A stretch of DNA of 64,000 nt from Jiulongibacter sp024742395 (GTDB lineage Bacteria; Bacteroidota; Bacteroidia; Cytophagales; Spirosomataceae), in the NCBI GenBank assembly GCA_965249455.1, contig OZ252236.1:3348001-3412000 (forward strand). The letters run 5' to 3'. The first letter of the stretch is position 1. Every line of letters starts with the position of its first letter. The notes under the pieces were generated by a model. That model had not been told where the DNA came from. It saw nothing but the letters and a program-made list of their open reading frames with translations, and searched no databases. Position numbers and translations under genes: made by a program. Below are positions 17,547 to 25,948 of the stretch, piece after piece.

Positions 17547-18260
17547 ATGAAAGTACTGGTAGTAGGTGGTAACGGAGCAACAGGTAAGCAATTGATTGAA
17601 CAATTAATTCAGAAAAGTCATACGGTGAGAGCGATCGTACGTAAGACGGCTAAACTCCCTCAAAACTGGTTAAATGCAGAAAAAATAGATCTTGTTTTCC
17701 GGAATATTCTGGAGATTGATCAAAATGAATTAGTTGCACACCTTAAAGACTGCCAGGCAATAGCCTTAACACTCGGTCATAATTTGACCCTAAAGGGTAT
17801 TTTTGGTCAACCTGCAACACTTGTTACACAGGCACTTAGTAACCTAACAAAAGCCGCTAAAAAAAATGCAGTACCCATGAAAATAGTACTTATGAATACA
17901 GCAGGCAATAGGAATCCTGATATGGATAAGGATCTAAGTTTCAATGAGAAATTAGCAACCGCAATAATCAGGGTATTGCTACCTCCTCATTCTGACAATG
18001 AACAGGCTGCAGAATTCCTTAGAAGTCAAATTGGATCAGAACATAAAAACGTTAATTGGGTTATCGTAAGGCCAGACAGTTTAATAGATTCTGATGTGGT
18101 TACAGGCTATAAAGCCTACCCCTCTCCTACGCGTAGTGCCATTTTTAATCCTGGAAAAGTAAGCCGTATCAATGTAGGTCATTTTATGGCTTCTTTGATT
18201 TCTGATGAACACCTATGGATCAAATGGATGGGACAAATGCCCGTTTTATACAATTCATAA
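17547..18260 (+). CDS. NAD(P)H-binding (atypical SDR / NmrA-like) protein
   Basis: This 237-residue Rossmann-fold protein has the loop VVGGNGATGKQLIEQL (GxxGxxG at residues 7-13), as in atypical short-chain dehydrogenases that bind NAD(P)H and act as redox sensors or reductases. RAIVRKTAKLP is consistent with NADP phosphate recognition. There is no classical YxxxK catalytic pair that I can place with confidence, so a reductase activity is uncertain. It is preceded by its own likely promoter and followed by a separate membrane protein gene. Confidence 0.8.
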   Translation: MKVLVVGGNGATGKQLIEQLIQKSHTVRAIVRKTAKLPQNWLNAEKIDLVFRNILEIDQNELVAHLKDCQAIALTLGHNLTLKGIFGQPATLVTQALSNLTKAAKKNAVPMKIVLMNTAGNRNPDMDKDLSFNEKLATAIIRVLLPPHSDNEQAAEFLRSQIGSEHKNVNWVIVRPDSLIDSDVVTGYKAYPSPTRSAIFNPGKVSRINVGHFMASLISDEHLWIKWMGQMPVLYNS

Positions 18261-18409
18261 AGTTTTGACTTTCAAGCTTTCACATGTAGTCTTCCCGTTT
18301 TACATGCAAAAATCCTTATCTTAGAAAATTATTGAAAGCATGAAAACGAAAACAATTAGTATTTAAATATGAGGCCTACCAGGCTAAATTTTAAATACCC
18401 AATGAAACC

Positions 18410-19042
18410 ATGGAAAAATCTTATCAAAACCTGGGGTACGTTCTGTTGCTCCTGATCCCTTTGACCTTTTTAGCCTTTTTTAAAAGCTATTTTGGTCAGT
18501 TCCCAAATTTTACGGAGAACATTACCCCATATATACACCTCCATGCATTCATTGCCTCTGTCTGGATCCTAATGTTAATTATTCAGCCTATACTTATTCT
18601 TAAAAAGAAGAATGCTCTGCATCGCCAAATTGGTAAAGCGTCCTATGTTGTTTTTCCATTATTGATTTTATCCTTTGTTCCACAAATTCTTAGAATTCTC
18701 GCCTCAGATTATTCAAAATTTGTTTTCTTCCCACTTTCTGACAGTATAGCACTCCTCCTTTTTTATGTGCTTGCCATTAAACACCGAAGACAAATGGCCA
18801 AGCATATGAGGTATATGATAGGTACTGCAATCGTTTTTCTTGGACCAACAATTGGCAGAATAGGACCTACCTTTTTGGGGTTATCAGAAAAACTAACACA
18901 AAACATTCAGTACTCCATCATCTACCTGCTTTTAGCCCTGCTTATTTTTCGGGATAGGAGAAATAATAAAAATTTCAGGCCCTACATTAACATACTAGGC
19001 GTTTGGATTTTGCATATGTTAATCTTCAACTTTCTCTTTTAA
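18410..19042 (+). CDS. Multispanning membrane protein with conserved-looking histidines, function unknown
   Basis: This 210-residue protein has about six hydrophobic segments. Histidines lie next to or in the helices (IHLHAFIASVWIL near residue 45, LHRQIGKASY near 76, KHRRQMAKHMRYM near 125). The pattern recalls small heme- or copper-associated membrane proteins but I cannot place it in a named family. A 149-base spacer precedes it, with no exact -7 element, and an ArsR regulator gene follows. The start ATG is followed at once by the first helix. Confidence 0.55.
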   Translation: MEKSYQNLGYVLLLLIPLTFLAFFKSYFGQFPNFTENITPYIHLHAFIASVWILMLIIQPILILKKKNALHRQIGKASYVVFPLLILSFVPQILRILASDYSKFVFFPLSDSIALLLFYVLAIKHRRQMAKHMRYMIGTAIVFLGPTIGRIGPTFLGLSEKLTQNIQYSIIYLLLALLIFRDRRNNKNFRPYINILGVWILHMLIFNFLF

Positions 19043-19096
19043 TAACAGATCTGAAATTTTCAGGTAATTCCGAACTTTTTGACCCTTTATTAGTTT

Positions 19097-19122
19097 TATA
19101 CATTTATATATTTCAATGTATA
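19097..19122. promoter_or_regulatory. Inverted repeat, probable ArsR operator overlapping the start codon
   Basis: The perfect arms TATACATT and AATGTATA are separated by ten AT-rich bases. The right arm includes the ATG of the ArsR gene, and a near-consensus -7 box (TAGTTTTA, 19091-19098) abuts the left arm. The layout fits negative autoregulation. Confidence 0.45.
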
Positions 19123-19403
19123 AATCTATAAGTTTGGAATTAAAGCAAATAGAAAAAATCTCAAAGGCTCTGGCAGACGGAAACCGCTTAAAAATCCTTC
19201 AATACATGCAGCGTAATGAAGGAAAAATGGAGTGCGTAGAAACTTGTTCACTTTTGGACTTGGCTCAGCCTTCAATAAGTCATCATGTCAGAAAACTCGT
19301 GGAAGCAGACTTAATTTATCAGCATAAAGAGGGTCGGTTCTATCACTACACCTTGAATAAAGAAATCTGGGAGAAGTATCTTAATTCTCTTAATTCACTT
19401 TAA
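19116..19403 (+). CDS. ArsR/SmtB-family winged-helix transcriptional regulator
   Basis: This 95-residue homodimeric repressor has the helix-turn-helix QPSISHHVRKLVEADLI at about residues 55-71 and the wing EGRFYHYTLN. The N-terminal helix LADGNRLKILQYM is typical. A Cys pair lies at ECVETC near the position of the metal-binding alpha-3 site, but it is not the canonical ELCVCD, so the effector (metal, persulfide or redox) is open. The flavin monooxygenase gene follows 35 bases downstream and may be cotranscribed. An inverted repeat lies over the start codon. Confidence 0.88.
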   Translation: MYKSISLELKQIEKISKALADGNRLKILQYMQRNEGKMECVETCSLLDLAQPSISHHVRKLVEADLIYQHKEGRFYHYTLNKEIWEKYLNSLNSL

Positions 19404-19438
19404 AGGCAAATTACCTTCAACACAAAATTCAAAAAGCT

Positions 19439-20491
19439 ATGAGTAAATCAGTTAGCGAAAAAGATATTGCCTATTCTATCTTAGATCTGGCACTGGTACC
19501 CAAAGGAAAAACAATCAAAGAAACTTTTGATCATACCGTATTATTGGCTCAAAAAGCAGAGGAGTACGGGTACCATCGGATCTGGTATGCCGAACATCAT
19601 AATACTGCAGCCATTGCCAGCAGCAGCCCTCCCCTTTTAATTGGATTGGTAGCACAACAAACCAAAAGCATAAGAGTAGGTTCAGGTGGCATTATGTTAC
19701 CTAATCATTCTCCCTTAATTGTTTCAGAACAATTCGGTACTTTGGGAAACTTGTATCCAAACAGAATTGATTTAGGGTTAGGCAGAGCTCCGGGAACTGA
19801 CCAGGAAACAGCTCATGCTATAAGAGCCGGTTTTATGCAGGCCGCCCACTCTTTTCCGGAGGATATTGAGGCCATTCAGACTTACTTTTCAGATGACAAC
19901 AGCCGAGCTAAAGTTAGAGCTCCTATTGCGGAGGGAGTGGAAGTTCCTATTTACGTATTGGGCTCCAGTACAGATAGTGCACATTTAGCAGCTAAAAAGG
20001 GAATGCCTTATTCCTTTGCCAGTCATTTTGCTACCACAAAACTTTTCCAGGCACTAGATATTTATAGAAAGGAATTTAAACCTTCAGATGCATTGCAAAA
20101 TCCGTATAGTATTGCTGGTGTGAATGTTTTTGTGGCAGAAACTGACGAAAAGGCTGAGAGAATGGCCAGCTCATTCCTAAAAATGATAATCGCTTTATTA
20201 ACGGGTACTCGAAGAGATCACCTTGACGAACCTTCAGAACTCACTGTTGAATTAAAAGAAATGTGGGAACATCCGCAGGTTAAACAAATGGTGCAGTTTT
20301 CATTTATAGGTAGCAAAGAAACCGTTAAAACTCAAGTCAGGGAGTTCTTAAAACAGAGTAAGGTACAGGAACTTATCGCTGTTACGAATAGCCATAATCA
20401 GGAGGATCGAAGAGAATCTTACCGCCTTTTCTCTGAAATAATGAAGGAGCTAAACTCAGAAAAACAGCTAAGTAATGGATACGCCATATAG
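19439..20491 (+). CDS. LLM-class flavin-dependent oxidoreductase (luciferase-like, MsnO8 type)
   Basis: This 350-residue TIM-barrel protein of the bacterial luciferase superfamily would use reduced FMN and O2. YSILDLALVPKG, RIWYAEHHNTAAIASSSPP and DLGLGRAPGTD are the signature blocks of the group-1 luciferase-like (MsnO8/YhbW) enzymes. The substrate is unknown. It follows the ArsR regulator closely, which suggests that the regulator controls it. The end of the gene is followed by a separate promoter for the next membrane protein. Confidence 0.9.
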   Translation: MSKSVSEKDIAYSILDLALVPKGKTIKETFDHTVLLAQKAEEYGYHRIWYAEHHNTAAIASSSPPLLIGLVAQQTKSIRVGSGGIMLPNHSPLIVSEQFGTLGNLYPNRIDLGLGRAPGTDQETAHAIRAGFMQAAHSFPEDIEAIQTYFSDDNSRAKVRAPIAEGVEVPIYVLGSSTDSAHLAAKKGMPYSFASHFATTKLFQALDIYRKEFKPSDALQNPYSIAGVNVFVAETDEKAERMASSFLKMIIALLTGTRRDHLDEPSELTVELKEMWEHPQVKQMVQFSFIGSKETVKTQVREFLKQSKVQELIAVTNSHNQEDRRESYRLFSEIMKELNSEKQLSNGYAI

Positions 20492-20565
20492 AAAGAGTGG
20501 TATTTAAAATGACTAGCACGAGAAAGTGAGAGAACAGGTCATATAAATATCTAAGGACTTTATAG

Positions 20566-20573
20566 TAGTTTTG
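20566..20573 (+). promoter_or_regulatory. -7 promoter element for the 143-residue membrane protein gene
   Basis: TAGTTTTG is an exact TAnnTTTG match 20 bases before the ATG at 20594. Confidence 0.5.
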
Positions 20574-20593
20574 CAGCAAATCTAACCTAAATA

Positions 20594-21025
20594 ATGCAAA
20601 CAAAAACTCTAAAACCGAGGCGGCTATTTTTGCTTGACGGAATAGGAGCGTTTGTTTCGCTCGTTTTTCTTGGGTTTGTTTTAGTGAGATATCAGGAATT
20701 AATTGGTATGCCGATTCCAGCTTTAAGGATTCTCGCTATTTTCCCATTTCTTTTTATGATCTATGACACTATCTGCTATTTCAAAGCCAAGTCACAGCCT
20801 GCCGTACTGCTTAAAGTTATTTCAGTCCTAAACCTTCTATATGCTTTCTTTTCCATAACCTCAGTCTTTTTTTACTTTGATAAGATTACTTATTTGGGGC
20901 TCAACTACTTCAGTCTGGAGGTCATTCTTATCTTATTATTGGTGAACCTGGAATGGAAAACAGCTACTTCACTTGAAGCAGACAAAGCTCTTTCTGATTA
21001 TCTAAAACAGCATGACCAGGGCTGA
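20594..21025 (+). CDS. Small four-helix membrane protein, function unknown
   Basis: This 143-residue protein has a basic N-terminus (KTLKPRR) and four predicted membrane helices (about 11-30, 44-60, 72-95, 100-120). It ends in a short charged, probably cytoplasmic tail. I recognise no family and no catalytic residue. It has its own promoter, and the 252 bases that follow before the MscS gene hold nothing convincing. Confidence 0.6.
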   Translation: MQTKTLKPRRLFLLDGIGAFVSLVFLGFVLVRYQELIGMPIPALRILAIFPFLFMIYDTICYFKAKSQPAVLLKVISVLNLLYAFFSITSVFFYFDKITYLGLNYFSLEVILILLLVNLEWKTATSLEADKALSDYLKQHDQG

Positions 21026-21277
21026 CAATAACACCGATTTTTGAAGTTAGATGTATTGTCTAATTTCTTTAAATCTGCGTTAAATTGTACATCATAAATA
21101 TTTTCTTTTCGTCTGATAAGAAATTCAAGGATTTCGGGAATGGCTTATATCCAGTACCTGTTGGCAGAGAAGATTCTGGTTAATAATTCTCATTTAAGCG
21201 AAGTCAATCTCTTTTAAAATGATCTCAAGCAGGATACCAGACGTAATTTTTACAAAGACAAAAACACAAAAAATTAA

Positions 21278-22093
21278 ATGACTTTAGACGAAATCATCAA
21301 CAAACTATCTGAAACTGCTGTAGAATATGGCCCAAAACTGATAGGAGCAGTAGCGGTATGGATTATTGGAAGCTGGATTATTGGAGTGTTAAGCAAAAGT
21401 TTCATGAAAATGCTTGACAAAAGAGATACGGACCCTTCTCTTAAACCCTTTCTAAAGGGACTGATAAATACTCTGCTAAAAGTTATGTTGGTCCTTAGTG
21501 TCCTGGGCACCATGGGTATCGAAATGACTTCTTTCATAGCTATTCTCGGAGCTGTGGGATTGGCCGTAGGTATGGCACTTTCAGGCACTTTACAGAATTT
21601 TGCGGGAGGCGTTATTATTTTAATTTTCAAGCCATTTAAAGTTGGAGATTTTATCAAAGCCCAGGGATACGCAGGAACAGTAAATGAAATTCAAATCTTC
21701 AATACCATATTGAAAACACCTGATAATGTTACTATCATTATCCCAAATGGTGAACTCTCCAATGCCTCGCTTTCTAATTATTCACAAGAAGCACGAAGAA
21801 GAGTAGACTGGACATTTGGTATAGGATATGGAGACGAAGCCGCAAAAGCAGAAGCTGTCATACAAAGACTTTGCGACAATGATGCCCGTATACAAAAAGA
21901 TCCCGCAGTTTTTATTGCTCTTTCAGAACTGGCAGACAGCTCTGTAAATTTTGTAGTTAGAGCTTGGGTAAACGCCGAAGACTATTGGGGCGTATTCTTT
22001 GATATGAATAAGAAAGTCTATGAGGAGTTTGAAAAAGAAGGTTTGAATATTCCATACCCACAAATGGATGTACATTTACACCAGAATAATTAA
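21278..22093 (+). CDS. Small-conductance mechanosensitive ion channel, MscS family
   Basis: This 271-residue inner-membrane channel opens on membrane tension and releases solutes during hypo-osmotic shock. It has three transmembrane helices. The pore helix TM3 is glycine/alanine patterned (LGAVGLAVGMALSGTLQNFA, about residues 89-108). The beta domain begins FKPFKVGDFIKAQGYAGTV, and the conserved IPNGELSNASLSNYS follows. Length is that of the minimal E. coli-like MscS. A strong terminator follows. Confidence 0.93.
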   Translation: MTLDEIINKLSETAVEYGPKLIGAVAVWIIGSWIIGVLSKSFMKMLDKRDTDPSLKPFLKGLINTLLKVMLVLSVLGTMGIEMTSFIAILGAVGLAVGMALSGTLQNFAGGVIILIFKPFKVGDFIKAQGYAGTVNEIQIFNTILKTPDNVTIIIPNGELSNASLSNYSQEARRRVDWTFGIGYGDEAAKAEAVIQRLCDNDARIQKDPAVFIALSELADSSVNFVVRAWVNAEDYWGVFFDMNKKVYEEFEKEGLNIPYPQMDVHLHQNN

Positions 22094-22120
22094 GACTCAT
22101 AGACTCAATTTGATACTTAA

Positions 22121-22156
22121 AGGAAGCTTCTTAATAGAGATGCTTCCTTTTTTTTT
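22121..22156 (+). terminator. Rho-independent terminator after mscS
   Basis: Seven-base arms AGGAAGC/GCTTCCT are followed by a run of nine T bases. It ends ten bases before the converging serine hydrolase stop codon. Confidence 0.85.
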
Positions 22157-22165
22157 ATAAACAAC

Positions 22166-23260
22166 TTAATCACTACCACCACCAAAAGCTATGATCTCTC
22201 CTATTTTACCGAACATCTCATTCATGAAATCAATGCTGATCTGACTAGAATCAGGACTATCTCCCATCCTTACGATCACTAAGCCTTCTGAAGGAATGAC
22301 AGATACCAATTGCCCGTTTTTTCCCATGCCTGAAAACATATCGCCAGGGCCATTTGGAGTTAACTCTCGTTTAAATACCGTTTGCAAGGTGGGTACCATT
22401 CCGGTGGACTTCCCATTAAGCCACCATAAATATCCATAAGCCTCATTTAAATTCTGAGACGTATTTACCATGTCATTGAAATATCCCTTATCTCTCATTA
22501 TCTCCTCCCCTTGCCAGTCTCCTTTATTAAGCATTAATAAGCCAAATCTGGCCATTGCTCTGGCTGTTGAGAAATAAACGTGGTCATTATTGACATAACG
22601 CCAAAAGCCATCCATACCAATTTTGTCCCGTAAATTTTGGTTAAAATAGTTGTCAAAATCAGATTGAGTAGCCGCAGATATTACATGATCTAAAATAGTG
22701 TATGGCCCATTATGATACTCCCATCGAGTGCCGGCATCTGCTTTATATTGAAGACATGAAGGCTCAAAGCAATGAGAATCCGAAACAGAAACATCCAGGC
22801 CAGTGGTCATAGTTAGTTGATGTTTGACCGTTATTAAACTCTCTTTGTCCTCCGTCAAAGCAGTCCAACTTTTACCTAAATATGCTGATGTTTTTTGGTT
22901 AATATCCAGAAAACCATTCTCCTGAGCTAAACCTACCGTAAACGCTGTAAGTGTCTTTCCAGCAGACGCCCAATACCAGACCGATTTTTCTCCGTATTCG
23001 GCTCCAAGAAGGTCTTTGTTAAAATATTCTTCCATGAGTATTTTACCGTCTTTTAAGATGATAAACGCTCTGGTATTATTTTCTTCCAAAAACTTACGCA
23101 AGTCCTTTGTCTTACTTTGCTCCAGATAGGAAGAATGTCTTTGCCATTCCTCGGTAGTTGGAAAATAGAGTTCAGCATCTGGCAGCTCTACACCCGGACT
23201 CGCTTGTTTACATGCTATACCAAGCGAACATAGGAAAATATGGAGAAGTAGTTTTTTCAT
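22166..23260 (-). CDS. Serine hydrolase of the beta-lactamase class C superfamily, lipoprotein
   Basis: This 364-residue exported protein starts at the ATG at 23260; a TTG two codons upstream is less likely. It opens with MKKLLLHIFLCSLGIAC, a probable lipobox cysteine, so it is likely a membrane-anchored lipoprotein. The active-site SxxK is SAGK and the YxN motif lies in WEYHNGPY, as in 6-aminohexanoate-dimer hydrolases and EstB-like esterases. The natural substrate is unknown, and a true beta-lactamase is unlikely. It converges with mscS across a terminator. Confidence 0.87.
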   Translation of the reverse strand: MKKLLLHIFLCSLGIACKQASPGVELPDAELYFPTTEEWQRHSSYLEQSKTKDLRKFLEENNTRAFIILKDGKILMEEYFNKDLLGAEYGEKSVWYWASAGKTLTAFTVGLAQENGFLDINQKTSAYLGKSWTALTEDKESLITVKHQLTMTTGLDVSVSDSHCFEPSCLQYKADAGTRWEYHNGPYTILDHVISAATQSDFDNYFNQNLRDKIGMDGFWRYVNNDHVYFSTARAMARFGLLMLNKGDWQGEEIMRDKGYFNDMVNTSQNLNEAYGYLWWLNGKSTGMVPTLQTVFKRELTPNGPGDMFSGMGKNGQLVSVIPSEGLVIVRMGDSPDSSQISIDFMNEMFGKIGEIIAFGGGSD

Positions 23261-23326
23261 ACTCAAGAGATTACAAAATATTAGCCAATCTTGAGCACTA
23301 ACGCATTTTCCTTGAAAAATTATATA

Positions 23327-24217
23327 CTAACACTGAGACAGTCCACATTCTTCGTCAGGGTACTCCGTTTCAATAGTAACATGCTCTATTTTTAAATGAT
23401 GCAGTTGCTGTCTGATTTTAGATTTTACCTCGGCAGCCTTTGCCTCAGCCTCCAAAACGGCATGAACAGTCATTACATTATACTGGCCATCTATGGTCCA
23501 AAGATGCACATCATGGAGGTCAGAAACCCCTTCAAGTTTTTTTAGTTCTTCTTTTATCTCTTCAGCATTTGCACCTTCGGGCGTACCCTGTAAAATGACT
23601 CTTGAAACACTCTTAAGGTTATTGAATACATTAAAAAGAATGTAAATCGTGATGCCAATTGAAAGTATGGGATCGATTATTTTCCAATGAAAAAAGTAAA
23701 TCAAAATGCTTCCCACCAATACTGCCACCCAGCCCAGAACATCCTCCATCAAATGAAGCATGACAGCTTTTTCATTTAATGAATCTCCCTTTTTTAACTT
23801 CAGAACGGCTGCTCCGTTCACTACAATGCCTAAAAGAGCAAGAACCAGCATGCCTTTTGCGTTACTTTCCTCCGGGCTTATGATTCTTGGAATAGCTTCA
23901 GAAAGCATATAAACAGAACCGACAACCAGCACAATTGAATTCACCATTGCTCCAATCAACGAAAACCGACCATAGCCATAGGTAAAGGTTTTATCTCTTC
24001 CCTGAGCAGATTTTTTTTGAAAGTACCAAGCCCAACCAAGGGAAAGGCTATCGCCCAAATCATGAAGAGCATCTGAAAGGATGGCTACTGAATTTGTTAA
24101 GAAACCTCCTATTATTTCAATGATCGTAAAACTAATATTCAGCCAGAATGCCGTAGAAATATTCTCTGTACTATGTATGTGGCTGTGACTGTGATGATGT
24201 GAATGATTATGACCCAT
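23327..24217 (-). CDS. Cation diffusion facilitator (CDF) family metal exporter
   Basis: This 296-residue H+/divalent metal antiporter of the inner membrane most likely carries zinc. It has six membrane helices. The histidine-rich N-terminus (HNHSHHHSHSHIH) is a metal-binding tail. Transport-site residues lie in TM2 (SDALHDLGDSL) and TM5 (HLMEDVLGW). The C-terminal cytoplasmic ferredoxin-like domain includes DLHDVHLWTIDG. The length is normal. It is transcribed away from the small secreted protein gene, with a 302-base spacer between them. Confidence 0.93.
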   Translation of the reverse strand: MGHNHSHHHSHSHIHSTENISTAFWLNISFTIIEIIGGFLTNSVAILSDALHDLGDSLSLGWAWYFQKKSAQGRDKTFTYGYGRFSLIGAMVNSIVLVVGSVYMLSEAIPRIISPEESNAKGMLVLALLGIVVNGAAVLKLKKGDSLNEKAVMLHLMEDVLGWVAVLVGSILIYFFHWKIIDPILSIGITIYILFNVFNNLKSVSRVILQGTPEGANAEEIKEELKKLEGVSDLHDVHLWTIDGQYNVMTVHAVLEAEAKAAEVKSKIRQQLHHLKIEHVTIETEYPDEECGLSQC

Positions 24218-24519
24218 ATTCTTTAATTTATTCGTCGTTTAAGACTTCTCAGGCTCTCGGTAATGGCAATATTAGGATCAAAATGGCTGCAACAGGGCTG
24301 CATCATATTATTTCCTTCTCCCTCATCTCGTTAAGTAAACTTTCCCCACCGATCAGAATTTTGAGTGTCCGATAAATTCATCACTTTTACGCGAATGGTA
24401 CTATTTTATTATTTTTCTTAATAATTAAAAGTTTATTTAAAATCACTTAAAAATTTAGGAAGGACAAATAACAAACTGTCAAACATTTATATTCCTTTGA
24501 TCCGATTTTTATAAATCAA
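24218..24519. other. Intergenic region upstream of the DAB locus (302 bases)
   Basis: It lies between the divergent CDF and small-secreted-protein genes. The right half is very AT-rich. The best plus-strand promoter-like match is TTCCTTTG (one mismatch to TAnnTTTG), about 20 bases before the ATG at 24520. No hairpin or repeat stands out. Confidence 0.45.
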
Positions 24520-24864
24520 ATGAAGACCATTTCAAAAATAGTTATCCTGTTTATGGCTTATATACTCCAGTTTGGAGTAGCTAAGGCAGAATATGCTATG
24601 GGTTCTTCTAAAACTGCTTTCACACAGAAGCATGAAAAAGGAAAGCACTTTCCGGTAACATTCTTAGAAAGTGATATTGAAGAATCTGAAGAGGATTCGT
24701 CAAATGAAAAGGATAGCGATTCCAATTCAGAGTCTCCTGATTTGAAGAGCTCTTCTTTCTTTCAAACCTCCGGAAACTTTCTTCATCTCCATTATGAACA
24801 GCAGGTATTGTTTATTGCCTGCAAAAAGCCACTATTCATTTTATTTCAGCAGTTTCTTATATAA
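24520..24864 (+). CDS. Small secreted acidic protein, paralogue of the protein at 25513
   Basis: This 114-residue protein has a signal peptide (MKTISKIVILFMAYILQFG, cleavage probably after AKA). The middle is very acidic and Ser/Glu/Asp-rich (about residues 50-75), and the C-terminus is hydrophobic and aromatic (KKPLFILFQQF). Its length equals that of the protein encoded at 25513, and both begin MK..SKIV with an AY.L.F.VA signal and end in a K.LFIL-type tail, so they are paralogues. I know no family. It is the first of four short frames before dabA, and a role in that locus is inference from position only. Confidence 0.6.
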   Translation: MKTISKIVILFMAYILQFGVAKAEYAMGSSKTAFTQKHEKGKHFPVTFLESDIEESEEDSSNEKDSDSNSESPDLKSSSFFQTSGNFLHLHYEQQVLFIACKKPLFILFQQFLI

Positions 24865-24936
24865 ACCTTTGACGGTATTTCTTTAAGCTTTTCCAAAGGA
24901 AAAATCAGTTTAAAATCCGTTAAACAAGGTATATAG

Positions 24937-25251
24937 ATGAAATTCAATAAAGAATTTGATGTTTTAGTTGAAATACATCTGATCCATCAGTTAGGTCATA
25001 ATCTTCCAAATGGCTTTACGATTTCTTTTCAAATTAGCCAATGGTCACTTGCTAAATATTGCTCTAAGAGCCTCGCTGTAACCAGTGATATCTCATACCC
25101 AAAACTAAATATTGACATTCAGGATTTAAGGAGAAATTTTGCCTTTGACAATATTGACGATAAGCTTTTCAGGGATAGTATTCTTCTCAGAAAAGGAGAT
25201 AAATCTTTAGTTAAAAGTATAAAGACAAATCAACAGCAATGCGGCCTTTGA
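24937..25251 (+). CDS. Hypothetical protein, low support
   Basis: This 104-residue open frame has an ATG start, mixed charged and hydrophobic composition, no signal peptide and no recognised motif. It overlaps the next short frame by 13 bases. Its place between two paralogous small genes could mean a real operon member or the remains of a decayed gene. I cannot tell which from sequence. Confidence 0.3.
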   Translation: MKFNKEFDVLVEIHLIHQLGHNLPNGFTISFQISQWSLAKYCSKSLAVTSDISYPKLNIDIQDLRRNFAFDNIDDKLFRDSILLRKGDKSLVKSIKTNQQQCGL

Positions 25252-25529
25252 TTGTCATTGAGTTTTTCTCTACCGGAATGTCAAGTGCTTTAGGTGGCTA
25301 TAGTTATCTCTTTCTCTTTTTTAAAAATGCCTGGGTTCATTTTTTCCTGATTCATCCGGACCCAGCAGCATTGTGGCGTAGCACTTTTGGTGATTACAAA
25401 GAATTAACAATCGAAAGGGAGCTCGCCCTAAGCACTGATTTTGTTCCACGAAAGGTGGCGATAAAACATTTTACAATGCCAATAATTTACTTCCATTTCA
25501 TGCCTCTTTTTCATGAAAAACTTGTCTAA
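25239..25529 (+). CDS. Hypothetical protein, doubtful
   Basis: This 96-residue open frame overlaps both neighbours (13 and 17 bases). It has a hydrophobic stretch (GGYSYLFLFFKNAWVHFFLI, about residues 19-38) and an odd phenylalanine- and histidine-rich C-terminus that coincides with the start of the next signal peptide gene. No family is recognised. It may be a chance frame. Confidence 0.22.
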   Translation: MRPLIVIEFFSTGMSSALGGYSYLFLFFKNAWVHFFLIHPDPAALWRSTFGDYKELTIERELALSTDFVPRKVAIKHFTMPIIYFHFMPLFHEKLV

Positions 25530-25857
25530 AATAGTCTTGCTACTTACAGCGTATCTGCTGCCTTTTCAAGTGGCTTATGCTTCTATTGGCGATTCCTCAG
25601 ACAACTTCTTGCATGTAGAACAAAAGCAAAAACAGAACAATAAGTCCGCCATTGACTTATTAGAAAAAACTTTGGAAGAAGAATCTAAAGAAGGCCGATC
25701 TGAAAACAATGAATTCTCTGACGGGCAAGACGTATACAATGCTGTTTCACAAAGAATAATAAGGATTGCAGCATATGAGAACACCTTCAGTTTTCATCAG
25801 TATCAGTACAGAAAAGAAAGGAAACTCTTTATCCTGAATTGCCAATACAGAGAATAG
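25513..25857 (+). CDS. Small secreted protein, paralogue of the protein at 24520
   Basis: This protein also has 114 residues. It has a signal peptide MKNLSKIVLLLTAYLLPFQ, cleaved probably after AYA, then a charged Glu/Lys/Ser-rich middle (LLEKTLEEESKEG) and a C-terminal KERKLFILNCQY. A single cysteine lies near the C-terminus. The paralogue at 24520 also has one cysteine close to its C-terminal LFIL motif. The gene ends 91 bases before dabA, and a leader with two hairpins intervenes. The function is unknown. Confidence 0.6.
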   Translation: MKNLSKIVLLLTAYLLPFQVAYASIGDSSDNFLHVEQKQKQNNKSAIDLLEKTLEEESKEGRSENNEFSDGQDVYNAVSQRIIRIAAYENTFSFHQYQYRKERKLFILNCQYRE

Positions 25858-25879
25858 TTCTTTATCAATTCTAAATACT

Positions 25880-25917
25880 GGTCAAAAAGAATTTGACCCA
25901 TTCACCAATAGCTGGTG
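25880..25917. promoter_or_regulatory. Two consecutive inverted repeats ahead of dabA
   Basis: GGTCAAA/TTTGACC (25880-25898, five-base spacer) and CACCA/TGGTG (25903-25917, five-base spacer) lie 32-69 bases before the dabA ATG. They could be an operator, a leader hairpin or a weak terminator of the small upstream gene. No T run follows. Confidence 0.4.
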
Positions 25918-25948
25918 AGGTATTCTCAAATTTTAAAAATTGATAAAA

